Part shown: positions 44,036-52,855 of the stretch, one piece after another | How positions within the stretch are numbered: position 1 is the stretch's first letter | How the letters are laid out: each line of letters starts with the position of its first letter | Assembly (NCBI RefSeq): GCF_042684365.1 | Contig: NZ_JBHULI010000002.1 | Coordinates: 62,001 to 126,000 of the forward strand | DNA length: 64,000 nt | From: Gracilimonas halophila | GTDB taxonomy: Bacteria; Bacteroidota; Rhodothermia; Balneolales; Balneolaceae | Direction: 5' to 3' | Notes under the pieces: generated by a model | The model's input: only the letters and a program-made list of their open reading frames with translations | Database searches by the model: none | Told to the model about the DNA's origin: nothing | Program-made: the position numbers and the translations under genes

Positions 44036-46852
44036 TTATTTCTCTTCCAGATACTCTTTCAAAAACCGGCCGGTATGACTTTCATCCTTGTTCATGAGGT
44101 CTTCCGGGGTCCCTTCCGCTATTACCTGACCACCACCGAAGCCACCCTCAGGACCTAAATCGATAACCCAATCGGCACACTTGATAATATCCAGGTTGTG
44201 TTCGATAATGATAACGGAATGACCCTGCTCCACCAACTCATTGAATGAATCGAGGAGCTTCGCCACATCTTCAAAATGAAGTCCGGTGGTTGGCTCATCA
44301 AAAAAGTAGAGGGTGTGGTCGGTTGAGGTTTTAGAAAGAAACTTCGCAAGCTTAACCCTTTGTGCCTCGCCACCTGACAAAGTTGTAGCGCTTTGGCCCA
44401 GTTTCAAATAACCCAGCCCCACATCTTCCAGTGGTTGTAGTTTGTTGATGATCGTCGTCTCGTCCACGAAAAACTCGATGGCTTCAGAAACGGGCATTTC
44501 CAGCACATCGTGGATATTCTGCCCACGATATTTAACATTGAGAACATCCTTTCGGAATCGGGTTCCGTTGCACACTTCACAGGTCAATTCTATATCAGCC
44601 ATAAACTGCATCTCGATGCGCTGCACACCTTCCCCCTGGCAATTTTCACAACGTCCGCCCGGAACATTGAAAGAAAAATGACCGGGAGTATACCCCATGA
44701 TCTTAGCCTGCTTGGTATTGGAAAAAAGATCCCTGATTCCGTCAAAAGCCTTTGTATAGGTGGCAGGATTTGAACGTGAAGATCGGCCTATCGGACTTTG
44801 GTCCACCATTTCAACCCCATGTACAGCAGCCATTCCTGACAAATCGGAGAACCGTCCAACTTTATCGTTATAAGACCCAATGTGTTTTTGGATACCGGCA
44901 TATAGTGTATCATGAACAAGCGTTGATTTACCCGAACCTGAAACTCCCGTCACCACTGTCATCATTCCCAGCGGGAAATCCACATCAATATTTTTGAGGT
45001 TATGCTCGGATGCTCCTTCCAATGAAATGGTCTTGCCTGATCCCTTTCTTCGTTTTTTGGGAATGGGAATTTCTTTTCTCCTACTCAGGAATTTCCCGGT
45101 CAAGGTATCGGCTTTCAGCAGTTTTTCAACATCTCCCTGGAAAACAACTTCTCCGCCATGTGTTCCTGCAAACGGACCTATATCAATGACATTATCAGCC
45201 GCTTTTATCATTTCGGGATCGTGCTCCACCACCAGTACCGTATTCCCGATATCCCTAAGCGATTCCAGGATCTTAATAAGTCTGTCGTTGTCTCGCGGGT
45301 GAAGCCCTATCGTCGGCTCATCAAGCACGTACATACTTCCGATCAATGAAGAACCAAGGGCGTTGGCCAAACTGATTCGCTGAGATTCTCCGCCACTTAA
45401 TGTATTTGCGAGGCGGTCAAGTGTTAGATAATCCAAACCAACTTCATCCAGATATTTCAATCGCTTCCGGATCTCATAAAGGATCTGTCCCGCAACCCCT
45501 TCCTCAAATTCAGTAAGCTCAAGATTTTCAAAATATTCTCTGGCATGCCCGATAGTAAGTTCCGAGACTTCCCCAACGTGCAGATCACCCACTTTTACGT
45601 ACAGCGCATCTTTACGAACGCGATAGCCCTCACAATCGGGGCAACGACTGTATCCTCTGTAACGGGAATACAATACACGCATATGGACTTTATAAGACTG
45701 ATTCTTGATCTCATCAAAGAATTTCCAGATACCGATGTATTCATCCTTCCCCTTCCAAATAACGTCCTTAACTTCCTTGGGAAGTTCTGCATACGGGGTA
45801 TCGATGGAGAACTTTTCACGGGCTGCTACTTTGATCAGATCCCGTAAATGCATACTGAACTTTTGTGATGTAAAAGGAGCAATTGCCCCATTTCTGATCG
45901 TCTTTTGATGATCCGGGATCACCAGGTCTTCGTCGATGCCCGCTACTTTTCCAAATCCTTCACAATTATCACAGGCTCCAAATGGGTTGTTAAAGGAAAA
46001 CATCTGCGGTGTGGGCTCCTGAAACTCGATCCCATCCATTTCAAACCGCTCGCTGAAATTCAGTTCTTCTCCATCTTTCATTTTGATGGAACAACGTCCC
46101 GCTCCTTCCTGAAAAGCTGTTTCAAGGGAGTCAGCAATTCGGGTTCGGGTTTCCTCGTCATCTTTCAATACCAATCGATCAATAAGCACCCGGTGTTTAC
46201 TGGCTTTGAATTTTTTCGGGTTGATATCGTCAGTGGTCAGATCCACCATGCTCTCATCATCGATATTGAGCAGGCGCGTTAATCCTTTTTCTTTCAGCAC
46301 CTTCAGTTCTTCGTCCAGCTTCTTTTTCTCGTGCTGAGGAATGGGATGCAACACATAAAACCGCTCACCTTCATCCTGAGTGTCATATAATTTCTTGATC
46401 GCCGTGCGGGGTGAATCTTTCTTTACCTCTTCCCCGGATTTTGGCGAGATCGTTTTTCCGATGCGGGCAAATAACAGGCGGACGTAATCGTAAATTTCGG
46501 TTGTGGTACCTACGGTAGAACGGGGATTGCTTGAAGTGGTCTTCTGCTGAATGGCCATAGCAGGAGAAATACCCTGCATGAAATCCACGTCCGGTTTGTC
46601 CATTCGCTCCAAAAACTGACGAGCATAACTGGAAAGGCTTTCCACATATCGGCGCTGACCTTCCGCATAAATAGTATCAAAAGCGAGGCTCGATTTTCCT
46701 GAGCCGGAAACGCCGGTTACCACCGTTAGCTTACCCCGCGGGATCTCGACATCTATGTTCTTTAGATTGTGCGTTCGAGCACCCTTAATTACGATCGGCC
46801 GTTCTTCTTCTTGTTCTTTCGCTTTTTTGGAAGCTGTTTCTGCTGTGGACAT
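44036..46852 (-). CDS. uvrA: Excinuclease ABC subunit UvrA
   Basis: A 938-residue protein when started at the ATG at 46852 (MSTAETASKKAKEQEEERPIVIKGARTHNLKNID); 19 more upstream codons are open but unlike the family. UvrA is the damage-sensing ATPase of nucleotide-excision repair. Two ABC modules are present: Walker A G-V-S-G-S-G-K-S-S (about 47-55) and a second GVSGSGKST. Signature motifs LSGGESQR and LSGGEAQR, and zinc cysteines CDNC, CPDC and CENC...CEVC, are also visible. uvrB is in the same window at 60782. Confidence 0.97.
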   Translation of the reverse strand: MSTAETASKKAKEQEEERPIVIKGARTHNLKNIDVEIPRGKLTVVTGVSGSGKSSLAFDTIYAEGQRRYVESLSSYARQFLERMDKPDVDFMQGISPAMAIQQKTTSSNPRSTVGTTTEIYDYVRLLFARIGKTISPKSGEEVKKDSPRTAIKKLYDTQDEGERFYVLHPIPQHEKKKLDEELKVLKEKGLTRLLNIDDESMVDLTTDDINPKKFKASKHRVLIDRLVLKDDEETRTRIADSLETAFQEGAGRCSIKMKDGEELNFSERFEMDGIEFQEPTPQMFSFNNPFGACDNCEGFGKVAGIDEDLVIPDHQKTIRNGAIAPFTSQKFSMHLRDLIKVAAREKFSIDTPYAELPKEVKDVIWKGKDEYIGIWKFFDEIKNQSYKVHMRVLYSRYRGYSRCPDCEGYRVRKDALYVKVGDLHVGEVSELTIGHAREYFENLELTEFEEGVAGQILYEIRKRLKYLDEVGLDYLTLDRLANTLSGGESQRISLANALGSSLIGSMYVLDEPTIGLHPRDNDRLIKILESLRDIGNTVLVVEHDPEMIKAADNVIDIGPFAGTHGGEVVFQGDVEKLLKADTLTGKFLSRRKEIPIPKKRRKGSGKTISLEGASEHNLKNIDVDFPLGMMTVVTGVSGSGKSTLVHDTLYAGIQKHIGSYNDKVGRFSDLSGMAAVHGVEMVDQSPIGRSSRSNPATYTKAFDGIRDLFSNTKQAKIMGYTPGHFSFNVPGGRCENCQGEGVQRIEMQFMADIELTCEVCNGTRFRKDVLNVKYRGQNIHDVLEMPVSEAIEFFVDETTIINKLQPLEDVGLGYLKLGQSATTLSGGEAQRVKLAKFLSKTSTDHTLYFFDEPTTGLHFEDVAKLLDSFNELVEQGHSVIIIEHNLDIIKCADWVIDLGPEGGFGGGQVIAEGTPEDLMNKDESHTGRFLKEYLEEK

Positions 46853-46928
46853 ATAGAATTTTAATTCTGAATTCGTCGAACCTTGAATATAAGGATTTAG
46901 CGCCGGCAAACCGACACCATCTCACAAC

Positions 46929-46961
46929 AAAAAAAGCGAGAGATACTATCCCTCGCTTTTT
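46929..46961 (-). terminator. Terminator after the TSGGS-repeat gene
   Basis: Arms AAAAAGCGAG (46931-46940) and CTCGCTTTTT (46952-46961) with inner GATA/TATC pairing. The plus-strand A-run gives a minus-strand T-run. It lies 24 bases after the stop of the gene at 46985-47932. Confidence 0.85.
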
Positions 46962-46984
46962 AATTCTTTGTCATTTATTTCTGA

Positions 46985-47932
46985 TTACAAATATTCCAGC
47001 CTAATGGAACCTCCACTGGTTTTAGCCTTTAACATTGTACCACCGCCATTGAAGGTTCCCCGGATCTCATCGCGTTCTGCCCTTCCGTTAAAGTTGATCA
47101 ATTCTGCATGTACTCTGTTTGCATCCAGATCCAGATCATAGCCTTGTTCTTGAGGAACTGTAACTGTAATACTGCCGCCACTTGTTCTCAGGTCAATAAT
47201 ATCTCTGGGTGTGAGGATCTCTGCACTTATGGACCCGCCACTGGTTTTGGCTTCTACATTTCCTTTTATTCCGGACAACCTGATGCTTCCGCCGCTGGTT
47301 TTGGCGTCGAGGTTACCGACCACCATATCCGCGCGGATCGTTCCACCACTGGTATTTGCTTCAGCATCACCTTCTACATCCGTCATTGTTATACTGCCAC
47401 CGGATGTTTTTAATATCATTCTGCCTTTTATGCTTTCAGTGGTGATACTGCCCCCACTAGTTCTCAGCTCTTGCGAACCGGTCAGGTTTTTAGCGGTTAA
47501 ACTTCCCCCACTCGTTTTTAGTCTCGTTCTTGTTTGTTGAGGGGTATACACGACAAATGAGATGGAGTATCCATCACTCCAGTTCCACCCACGATTAGAT
47601 TTACGATCGGCAATTGCAGATACCGTATTTCCATTTTGCGTGATGCTTATCTCATAATCATCAAGGTCTGCTTCTCCTGCTTCAACATATCGTCCACGAC
47701 GCCGAACATACATTTCAACCAGCACTTCATCGCCATTAGTACCCTCAACCTCTACGCTTCCGCCTGAAGTTTGAACTTCCAGGCTAACTGACCCTGATAC
47801 GTTAAATCTCTCTGTTTGATATGCATCATCACTTGACTGCGCAAATCCGATCTGCACTGCAAATAACATCAACGCCAAAAAGGCGGTCCATGAAATGGCC
47901 AAGCTCCACATGTATCTTTTATCTGTACTCAT
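46985..47932 (-). CDS. Exported DUF4097-like protein with nine TSGGS repeats
   Basis: A 315-residue protein with a signal peptide (about 1-31, VQIGFAQS). After a short beta domain it carries nine repeats of (K/R/Q/N)TSGG(S/T)-(V/L/I)-x-(aliphatic or polar), spaced about 14-28 residues. The pattern matches the putative adhesin/DUF4097 right-handed beta-helix fold. Serine-glycine turns stack along one face. These proteins are exported and of unknown role, often near envelope-stress genes. It has its own terminator downstream. Confidence 0.88.
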   Translation of the reverse strand: MSTDKRYMWSLAISWTAFLALMLFAVQIGFAQSSDDAYQTERFNVSGSVSLEVQTSGGSVEVEGTNGDEVLVEMYVRRRGRYVEAGEADLDDYEISITQNGNTVSAIADRKSNRGWNWSDGYSISFVVYTPQQTRTRLKTSGGSLTAKNLTGSQELRTSGGSITTESIKGRMILKTSGGSITMTDVEGDAEANTSGGTIRADMVVGNLDAKTSGGSIRLSGIKGNVEAKTSGGSISAEILTPRDIIDLRTSGGSITVTVPQEQGYDLDLDANRVHAELINFNGRAERDEIRGTFNGGGTMLKAKTSGGSIRLEYL

Positions 47933-48026
47933 AATAATTTTCCTTTAGTTTTAGAACCTGCACATTACACGAAATAATTTACTGTTAGTTACAAACCAGA
48001 ATGGTGACAGAGTGTAAATTATTGAT

Positions 48027-48034
48027 TAACTTTG
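48027..48034 (+). promoter_or_regulatory. -7-like box TAACTTTG ahead of proline dehydrogenase
   Basis: TAACTTTGCGCGC is identical in its first eleven bases to the box ahead of metK. It overlaps the TTG at 48032 that would begin the longest frame, which argues that the real start is the ATG at 48059. Confidence 0.45.
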
Positions 48035-48058
48035 CGCGCCTTTAATAAATGGAATCAA

Positions 48059-48910
48059 ATGAAATTACCTTTCTTTCTTGCCAAGCGTTTTGTAGCCGGT
48101 GAATCTTTCACAGAGTCAATACCAAAAGCAAAACAACTAAATAACAAAGACCTGAAACTTACCCTCGACCTTTTGGGAGAAAACGTAAAGGACCGCCAAA
48201 TGGCTACCGATACTGTTGACTCTTATATCCGTCTACTCGAAGGGATCAAAGAACATGGGTTGATAAGCAGTATCTCTATCAAACTTACGATGATGGGGCT
48301 TGATATCGATCATGACTTTTGCCGGAAGAAACTTTTTCGGTTACTGGATGTGGCTAAAGAGCAAGATCAGTTTGTGCGGATCGATATGGAAGGGTCGGAG
48401 AATACACAGATCACGATCGATATTTTTAAAGAAGCCTTTGATAAATACGGCAAGCATGTTGGCACCGTAATTCAATCCATGTTATTGAGAAGCAAAGACG
48501 ACATCAACGAGCTCGCTGAAATGGGAGCAGATATTCGTTTGGTGAAAGGAGCTTATAAAGAACCGGCCAAGATCGCGCTACAGGATATGCCGGCTATTCG
48601 TGAAGCATTCAAAGAACAAGCCAAGGTTTTGCTGGAGAAAACAAGTTTCCCAAGATTTGGTACTCACGATGATGAGCTTATCGACTGGTTAAAAAGTTAT
48701 ACTGCCGAAAAGGGAATCTCTAAAGACCGTTTCGAATTTCAAATGCTTTATGGCCTTCGGGAAGAAACCATGGTTCAACTCACTGATGAAAGTCATCGCA
48801 CACGTGTGTATGTTCCTTTTGGAACAGATTGGTTTCCTTATTTTACCCGCCGGCTTATGGAGCGAAAAGAAAACATCTGGTTCATTTTCAGCACCATGTT
48901 TAAGAAGTAA
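48059..48910 (+). CDS. Proline dehydrogenase
   Basis: A 283-residue FAD-dependent proline dehydrogenase (monofunctional, PutA/PRODH barrel), oxidising proline to pyrroline-5-carboxylate. Motifs include LTLDLLGENVKD, SIKLTMMGLDID, VRIDMEGSENT, ADIRLVKGAYKEPAKIA, FGTHDDELI, EFQMLYGLREE, and RVYVPFGTDWFPYFTRRLMER. The ATG at 48059 is chosen because the family starts there and a promoter-like box covers the upstream TTG. The partner dehydrogenase for pyrroline-5-carboxylate is not adjacent. Confidence 0.93.
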   Translation: MKLPFFLAKRFVAGESFTESIPKAKQLNNKDLKLTLDLLGENVKDRQMATDTVDSYIRLLEGIKEHGLISSISIKLTMMGLDIDHDFCRKKLFRLLDVAKEQDQFVRIDMEGSENTQITIDIFKEAFDKYGKHVGTVIQSMLLRSKDDINELAEMGADIRLVKGAYKEPAKIALQDMPAIREAFKEQAKVLLEKTSFPRFGTHDDELIDWLKSYTAEKGISKDRFEFQMLYGLREETMVQLTDESHRTRVYVPFGTDWFPYFTRRLMERKENIWFIFSTMFKK

Positions 48911-48936
48911 GTTTGGTTTTGCGGTGCGATGGTGTT

Positions 48937-48986
48937 AAAGTGTTACGGCGTTAAAGATTCATTTTCCTTTAACGCCGTAACACTTT
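48937..48986. repeat. 20-bp perfect inverted repeat between putA-like and doxX-like genes
   Basis: Left arm 48937-48956 (core GTGTTACGGCGTTAAAG) and its exact complement 48967-48986 enclose a 10-nt loop. Extra partial matches lie outside. It could act as a transcription stop for the upstream gene, but there is no T-run. It belongs to a set of long intergenic hairpins in the window. Confidence 0.8.
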
Positions 48987-49004
48987 CGCACTGCAACACT
49001 TTTT

Positions 49005-49382
49005 ATGAATACATTCTTTGATCCCGAACTTCACCGCTACTTGATCGGCTCGCTATTCATCTTTGCCGGTATATTGCACTTTGTGAGACCTGCATTTTTT
49101 ATGAAGATCATGCCGGATTATTTACCCTGGCACAAACCCTTGGTTTTGATCAGTGGTTTCTTTGAGATCGCAGGAGGAATTGGGATCATGGTTCCAACCC
49201 TTCAGATTTTTTCCTCTTGGGGATTGATCTTACTTTTGCTCGCCGTTCTACCCGCAAATATCACCATGTTTCAAAAAGCACATCATAAACATGGTTTTAG
49301 TCTTTACACCTTGATGTTACTTCTGCGGCTCCCCCTTCAGTTTGTATTGATATGGTGGGTGTATTGGGCCGGAGTTTTGTAG
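49005..49382 (+). CDS. DoxX-like small membrane protein
   Basis: A 125-residue protein with four hydrophobic segments: GSLFIFAGILHFVRPAFFMKIMPDYLPWHKPLVLISGFFEIAGGIGIMVP, then two more. The pattern FAGxxHFxxPxFFxxIMPDYLP...GxxExxGGxG is the DoxX/DoxD-like family. Its biochemical role is unclear. It stands between two long hairpins. Confidence 0.85.
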   Translation: MNTFFDPELHRYLIGSLFIFAGILHFVRPAFFMKIMPDYLPWHKPLVLISGFFEIAGGIGIMVPTLQIFSSWGLILLLLAVLPANITMFQKAHHKHGFSLYTLMLLLRLPLQFVLIWWVYWAGVL

Positions 49383-49486
49383 TGATTAAGTAACAAGTGA
49401 TAAAGTAAAACTGTAAAGTTTTAAGTACATAAAACTTCTATTTCCATTCGTGCTGTTTTCCTAACTTACTTCATCACTTAATCACT
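49381..49486. repeat. AGTGATTAAGT inverted repeat pair
   Basis: Arms AGTGATTAAGT (49381-49391, overlapping the doxX-like stop) and ACTTAATCACT (49476-49486) are exact complements. Both sit in longer stretches of repeated AAGTGAT/ACTTCATC words. Confidence 0.6.
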
Positions 49487-49494
49487 TCATTACT

Positions 49495-51633
49495 TTGCTC
49501 TTGAAAAAGGCCTCGCCCTACATCCCGTATATTTTATTCGGAATAGCTTTGCTGTTTGTCCCACTTCTGCGTGATTTCCATTTCGAGTCCGCCATGCTTG
49601 CAGGAACCATCGGCTGCTTTTGGGCGGGTATTCAGGCTGCAGATTCTACGTCGAAACAAGATTTCTTTGACTCTCTTCGAATACTCGGGGTGATGTATCT
49701 CGCCGCCATTCCGCTTTTTATTTTTGCTTTAATATCCGGATGCCTGACCATAGATGGTGTCGGATTCTGGATCTTCATCCCACTGCCAAGTGTCTTTTTG
49801 GGCGCTGCTATCGGACGGCTGGTTCGTAAACTCTGGATTCCTTTCCCAAAAACTGTTACCGTTTTCATTTTAATGTTCTGTGCAGTGGGAATATGGCTTA
49901 TTGAGTTTTTCAGCTTTCCTCAGGTTTATTTCTATAACCACGTTTGGGGTGTCTGGCCCGGCCCTATTTTTGATGAAGCCGTCATCCTCACCGGCTCCTT
50001 TTTCTATTTTCGCTGGCTTACTTTTTTATGGATCGTATTGCTATGGGTGTTACCTGAATGGAGTAAAAACCTTCAGACCAAACTCATCACCGCACTTGCC
50101 CTCATTTCACTGCTATTCAGCTACCTGAATCTGGACGAAGCCGGGATCATAAGCCCTCAGGAAGCTATTCAACAACAGCTTGGAGGGTTTCACCAAACCA
50201 CGCACTTTGATCTTTATTATGATGAGAAGTTCTATTCTGAAGATGAAGTCGAATATTGGTCGGCGCGGCATGAATTTTACTTTCGGGAGATCCTAGAACA
50301 ACTGGATATTGAGTGGCCCAAAGGACAAAAGGTCGACTCCTATTTATATGCTCATGCCTGGCAGAAAAAGAAGATCACCGGAGCTAAGTTCACCAGTTAT
50401 GTTCCTATTTGGTTGGAACAGGATCAGCTTCATATTGCCAAACAGCAACTGAATGGTGTCTTAAAGCACGAACTTGTACATGTGATTTCCAAGCAGTTTG
50501 GAAATGCTTTATTCAATGGAAGCTGGAACATAGGGCTGATCGAAGGATTGGCAGAAGGGATAGCTGAAGATGCCTCTGCTCGCTCAACCCTGAACCAGAT
50601 CGTTGCGGCAGAGCGCCCCTGGCCTTCAGCTGAGGATATGCAATCTGCCCTTTCTTTTTGGGGGTTTTATGAAAGCGCCGGTTCCATCAGTTATACCACT
50701 ACAGGTTCTTTCATTGCTTATTTATTAGATGAGTATCCTGTTGATGATCTTAAAGAAGCCTACAGATCCTCAAATATTGAGGCTGCCTATTCTCAGCCTT
50801 TGGAAAAGCTCATTTCTGAATGGCATCAGCAGTTAGAGGATACTCAGCTGGATACCGTTGACCGCCAAATTTCAGAGCTCATTTTTGCACAGCGCTCTTT
50901 ATTCCAGAAGGAATGCCCACATTCCATAACCAAGGAAATGAGACTTTGGGATACCTATCGTTATCACCTTGCGGAAGAGGATACCGGAGCTGCCTACAAA
51001 ACACTCGGTCAGCTCTACACTTTAGACTCAAAAAACGCCCTTGTTAAAGATGCATGGACACGAGCTCAGTTAGATATGGGGGATTTTGATTCAGCTTCAA
51101 AAACCATTAGACCGGAAGACAGCCTTCTTACCCTGCAGGTACTTAAAGCAGACGCCATGTTTTTACAAAGCGGCTATCAGAAGGCTGACTCGCTCCTTCA
51201 AACAATAAGCGATGACATCCGCTCCTCCAATTCCAGAACGCTTCGGTTTACTCTTGAAATGAGAGAAGACAGCCTTCAATGGCATTATCACACCGCCCGT
51301 CGTTATCTGAATTGGAATCCTGACAGTGTCGGATTTTTGGATCTAAATCTCCCAAATCAGATGCTCACGTTAAACAAAGCCCTTCAGGATGGCCGACATG
51401 AATTGGTTCTCCTTTATGCTGAACTCCTAAAAAATCACAGTCCTTCATCCGACTGGTTTGACGTTTATGAAGATGTAATAGACCGGTTAGCTTACCGGGG
51501 TAACTATGAGCTTGCAGAAACCTGGATCATGAACATTGACTCTTTAAACCTTAGACTTCGTTACGAAGAGCGCATAAAAGAAGTGATAAAATGGGTCGAT
51601 TTCCTTAAAACTTATAATGAAATTGCAGATTAA
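49495..51633 (+). CDS. Polytopic membrane metallopeptidase-like protein (gluzincin)
   Basis: A 712-residue protein. The N-terminal 220 residues contain six or seven membrane spans. The following soluble part has the zinc motif H325-E-L-V-H329 and a downstream glutamate in IEGLAEGIAED (E350), the gluzincin pattern. The C-terminal 250 residues contain TPR-like helices (HLAEEDTGAAYKTLGQLYTLDSKNALVKDAW, ALKADAMFLQSGYQKADSLLQ). The start codon is TTG at 49495 or 49501. I do not know a named family with this exact order. It overlaps or abuts the following M23 gene. Confidence 0.82.
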   Translation: MLLKKASPYIPYILFGIALLFVPLLRDFHFESAMLAGTIGCFWAGIQAADSTSKQDFFDSLRILGVMYLAAIPLFIFALISGCLTIDGVGFWIFIPLPSVFLGAAIGRLVRKLWIPFPKTVTVFILMFCAVGIWLIEFFSFPQVYFYNHVWGVWPGPIFDEAVILTGSFFYFRWLTFLWIVLLWVLPEWSKNLQTKLITALALISLLFSYLNLDEAGIISPQEAIQQQLGGFHQTTHFDLYYDEKFYSEDEVEYWSARHEFYFREILEQLDIEWPKGQKVDSYLYAHAWQKKKITGAKFTSYVPIWLEQDQLHIAKQQLNGVLKHELVHVISKQFGNALFNGSWNIGLIEGLAEGIAEDASARSTLNQIVAAERPWPSAEDMQSALSFWGFYESAGSISYTTTGSFIAYLLDEYPVDDLKEAYRSSNIEAAYSQPLEKLISEWHQQLEDTQLDTVDRQISELIFAQRSLFQKECPHSITKEMRLWDTYRYHLAEEDTGAAYKTLGQLYTLDSKNALVKDAWTRAQLDMGDFDSASKTIRPEDSLLTLQVLKADAMFLQSGYQKADSLLQTISDDIRSSNSRTLRFTLEMREDSLQWHYHTARRYLNWNPDSVGFLDLNLPNQMLTLNKALQDGRHELVLLYAELLKNHSPSSDWFDVYEDVIDRLAYRGNYELAETWIMNIDSLNLRLRYEERIKEVIKWVDFLKTYNEIAD

Positions 51634-51646
51634 TGGTTATATAATC

Positions 51647-52765
51647 ATGTCTATACAAAAGTTAACTGATGCTGCGGGTTTAATGGGTAAAAAAACTTCC
51701 ATAATATTATTTGCAGGCTTTCTTTTTTGGGGTTTCTTTTTTGAGGCTAAGCCTGTTCAAGCTCAGGATTACAGGCTTTCTGCCAACTACAGTATCCAGA
51801 GCGTTGGGTTTAATTACGTATCAAACCGAACGTACAATGGTGAAATCGGTGCTGTTTCTAAGGGGATGCTGGAAGTTGAGCTGGAACGCTATTTATTCCA
51901 TCAATTTTATGTAGCCGGGAAAGCAGAATACCTTCTGCACAATCAACAAAGTTTCATGATCGGTGGTCCTGTTGATTTTGAACAGTTCAATCTTGGGGCG
52001 CTGGTTGGGTTACAATTTCCAAAGTTTGGTGTGTATGGAGGCGTCAAAGCAGGAAGTGTATGGGATCTAAAGATACGCGCAACCGATCCCCGAAATGGCA
52101 ATGTTTCATGGGTACAGCCTGAAGATCCCAGGAGCCCCCTTACGGCTTCTCTTACTTTGGGTATCAAATATTATCTGCTCAATTTTGTACGGCTTCAGGC
52201 TGAGGTTAGCCAAACCCATAACCTTCCACAGAACATCATACCGCAAAGCAGTTTCACAGAAAACCCGGCTTTTCGTTCTCTTGATTTCAGCCCCCTTTCT
52301 TTTTCGGTAGGTGTTTCCATCAGTATCCCATGGAATCGACGAAAAAGTAAAAAGAATGACATCAAGCTGCCCCCTTTGATGAGGGTTTCAGGTGTTAATT
52401 TTTCTCCCCCACTGAAAGATACTTTTGTGACTTCAGAATTCGGTCCCCGCTGGAACCGTGAACATCAGGGAGTGGACCTTGATGCCGGACTTCGCGATAA
52501 TATTCTAGCCGTTGAACAAGGCGTAGTTGTAAAAGCCGGAAATGGACGTGGTTACGGAAAAATGGTTCGAATCAAACATGGCAATGGTTTTGAAACGGTT
52601 TATGCTCACATGAGCAGGATTAGTGTAAAGGAAGGAGATCGTGTCCGAAAAGGCGATGTTGTTGGGAGGGCCGGTAATACCGGGACTTCCTCCGGAGTTC
52701 ATTTACACTTTGAGATCATTAAAGACGGTACGCATGTCAATCCACTTTCTTATCTTCGTTTTTAG
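51647..52765 (+). CDS. Secreted M23 family peptidoglycan endopeptidase
   Basis: A 372-residue protein from the ATG at 51647. Other possible starts are 51617 (17-base overlap with the upstream gene) and 51683, the latter giving the shortest signal peptide (MGKKTSIILFAGFLFWGFFF). The N-terminal half (about 45-240) looks like an outer-membrane-type beta-sheet domain. The C-terminal LytM/M23 domain has HxxxD (HQGVDLD) and H-x-H (HLHFEI), preceded by FGPRWNREHQG. M23 enzymes cut peptide cross-links in murein. Confidence 0.9.
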   Translation: MSIQKLTDAAGLMGKKTSIILFAGFLFWGFFFEAKPVQAQDYRLSANYSIQSVGFNYVSNRTYNGEIGAVSKGMLEVELERYLFHQFYVAGKAEYLLHNQQSFMIGGPVDFEQFNLGALVGLQFPKFGVYGGVKAGSVWDLKIRATDPRNGNVSWVQPEDPRSPLTASLTLGIKYYLLNFVRLQAEVSQTHNLPQNIIPQSSFTENPAFRSLDFSPLSFSVGVSISIPWNRRKSKKNDIKLPPLMRVSGVNFSPPLKDTFVTSEFGPRWNREHQGVDLDAGLRDNILAVEQGVVVKAGNGRGYGKMVRIKHGNGFETVYAHMSRISVKEGDRVRKGDVVGRAGNTGTSSGVHLHFEIIKDGTHVNPLSYLRF

Positions 52766-52855
52766 TAAGTACTCTTATCTCTGTCTTTTCGTATTTAGCA
52801 TACAAAATTTATTATTATAAATTGCATTTAACTTAATAACACAACTTTTTAATCC

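Noticed and set aside
46853..46909. Nineteen-codon extension of UvrA
   Set aside because: The residues are unlike UvrA N termini, and a good ATG follows at 46852 just before the basic leader and ABC domain.
47108..47540. Overlapping plus-strand open frames opposite the TSGGS-repeat gene
   Set aside because: They are produced by the repetitive codons of the minus-strand gene; the minus frame has the signal peptide and terminator.
48032..48058. TTG-initiated extension of proline dehydrogenase
   Set aside because: The TTG lies inside a TAACTTTG promoter-like box, and the family N terminus begins at the ATG at 48059.
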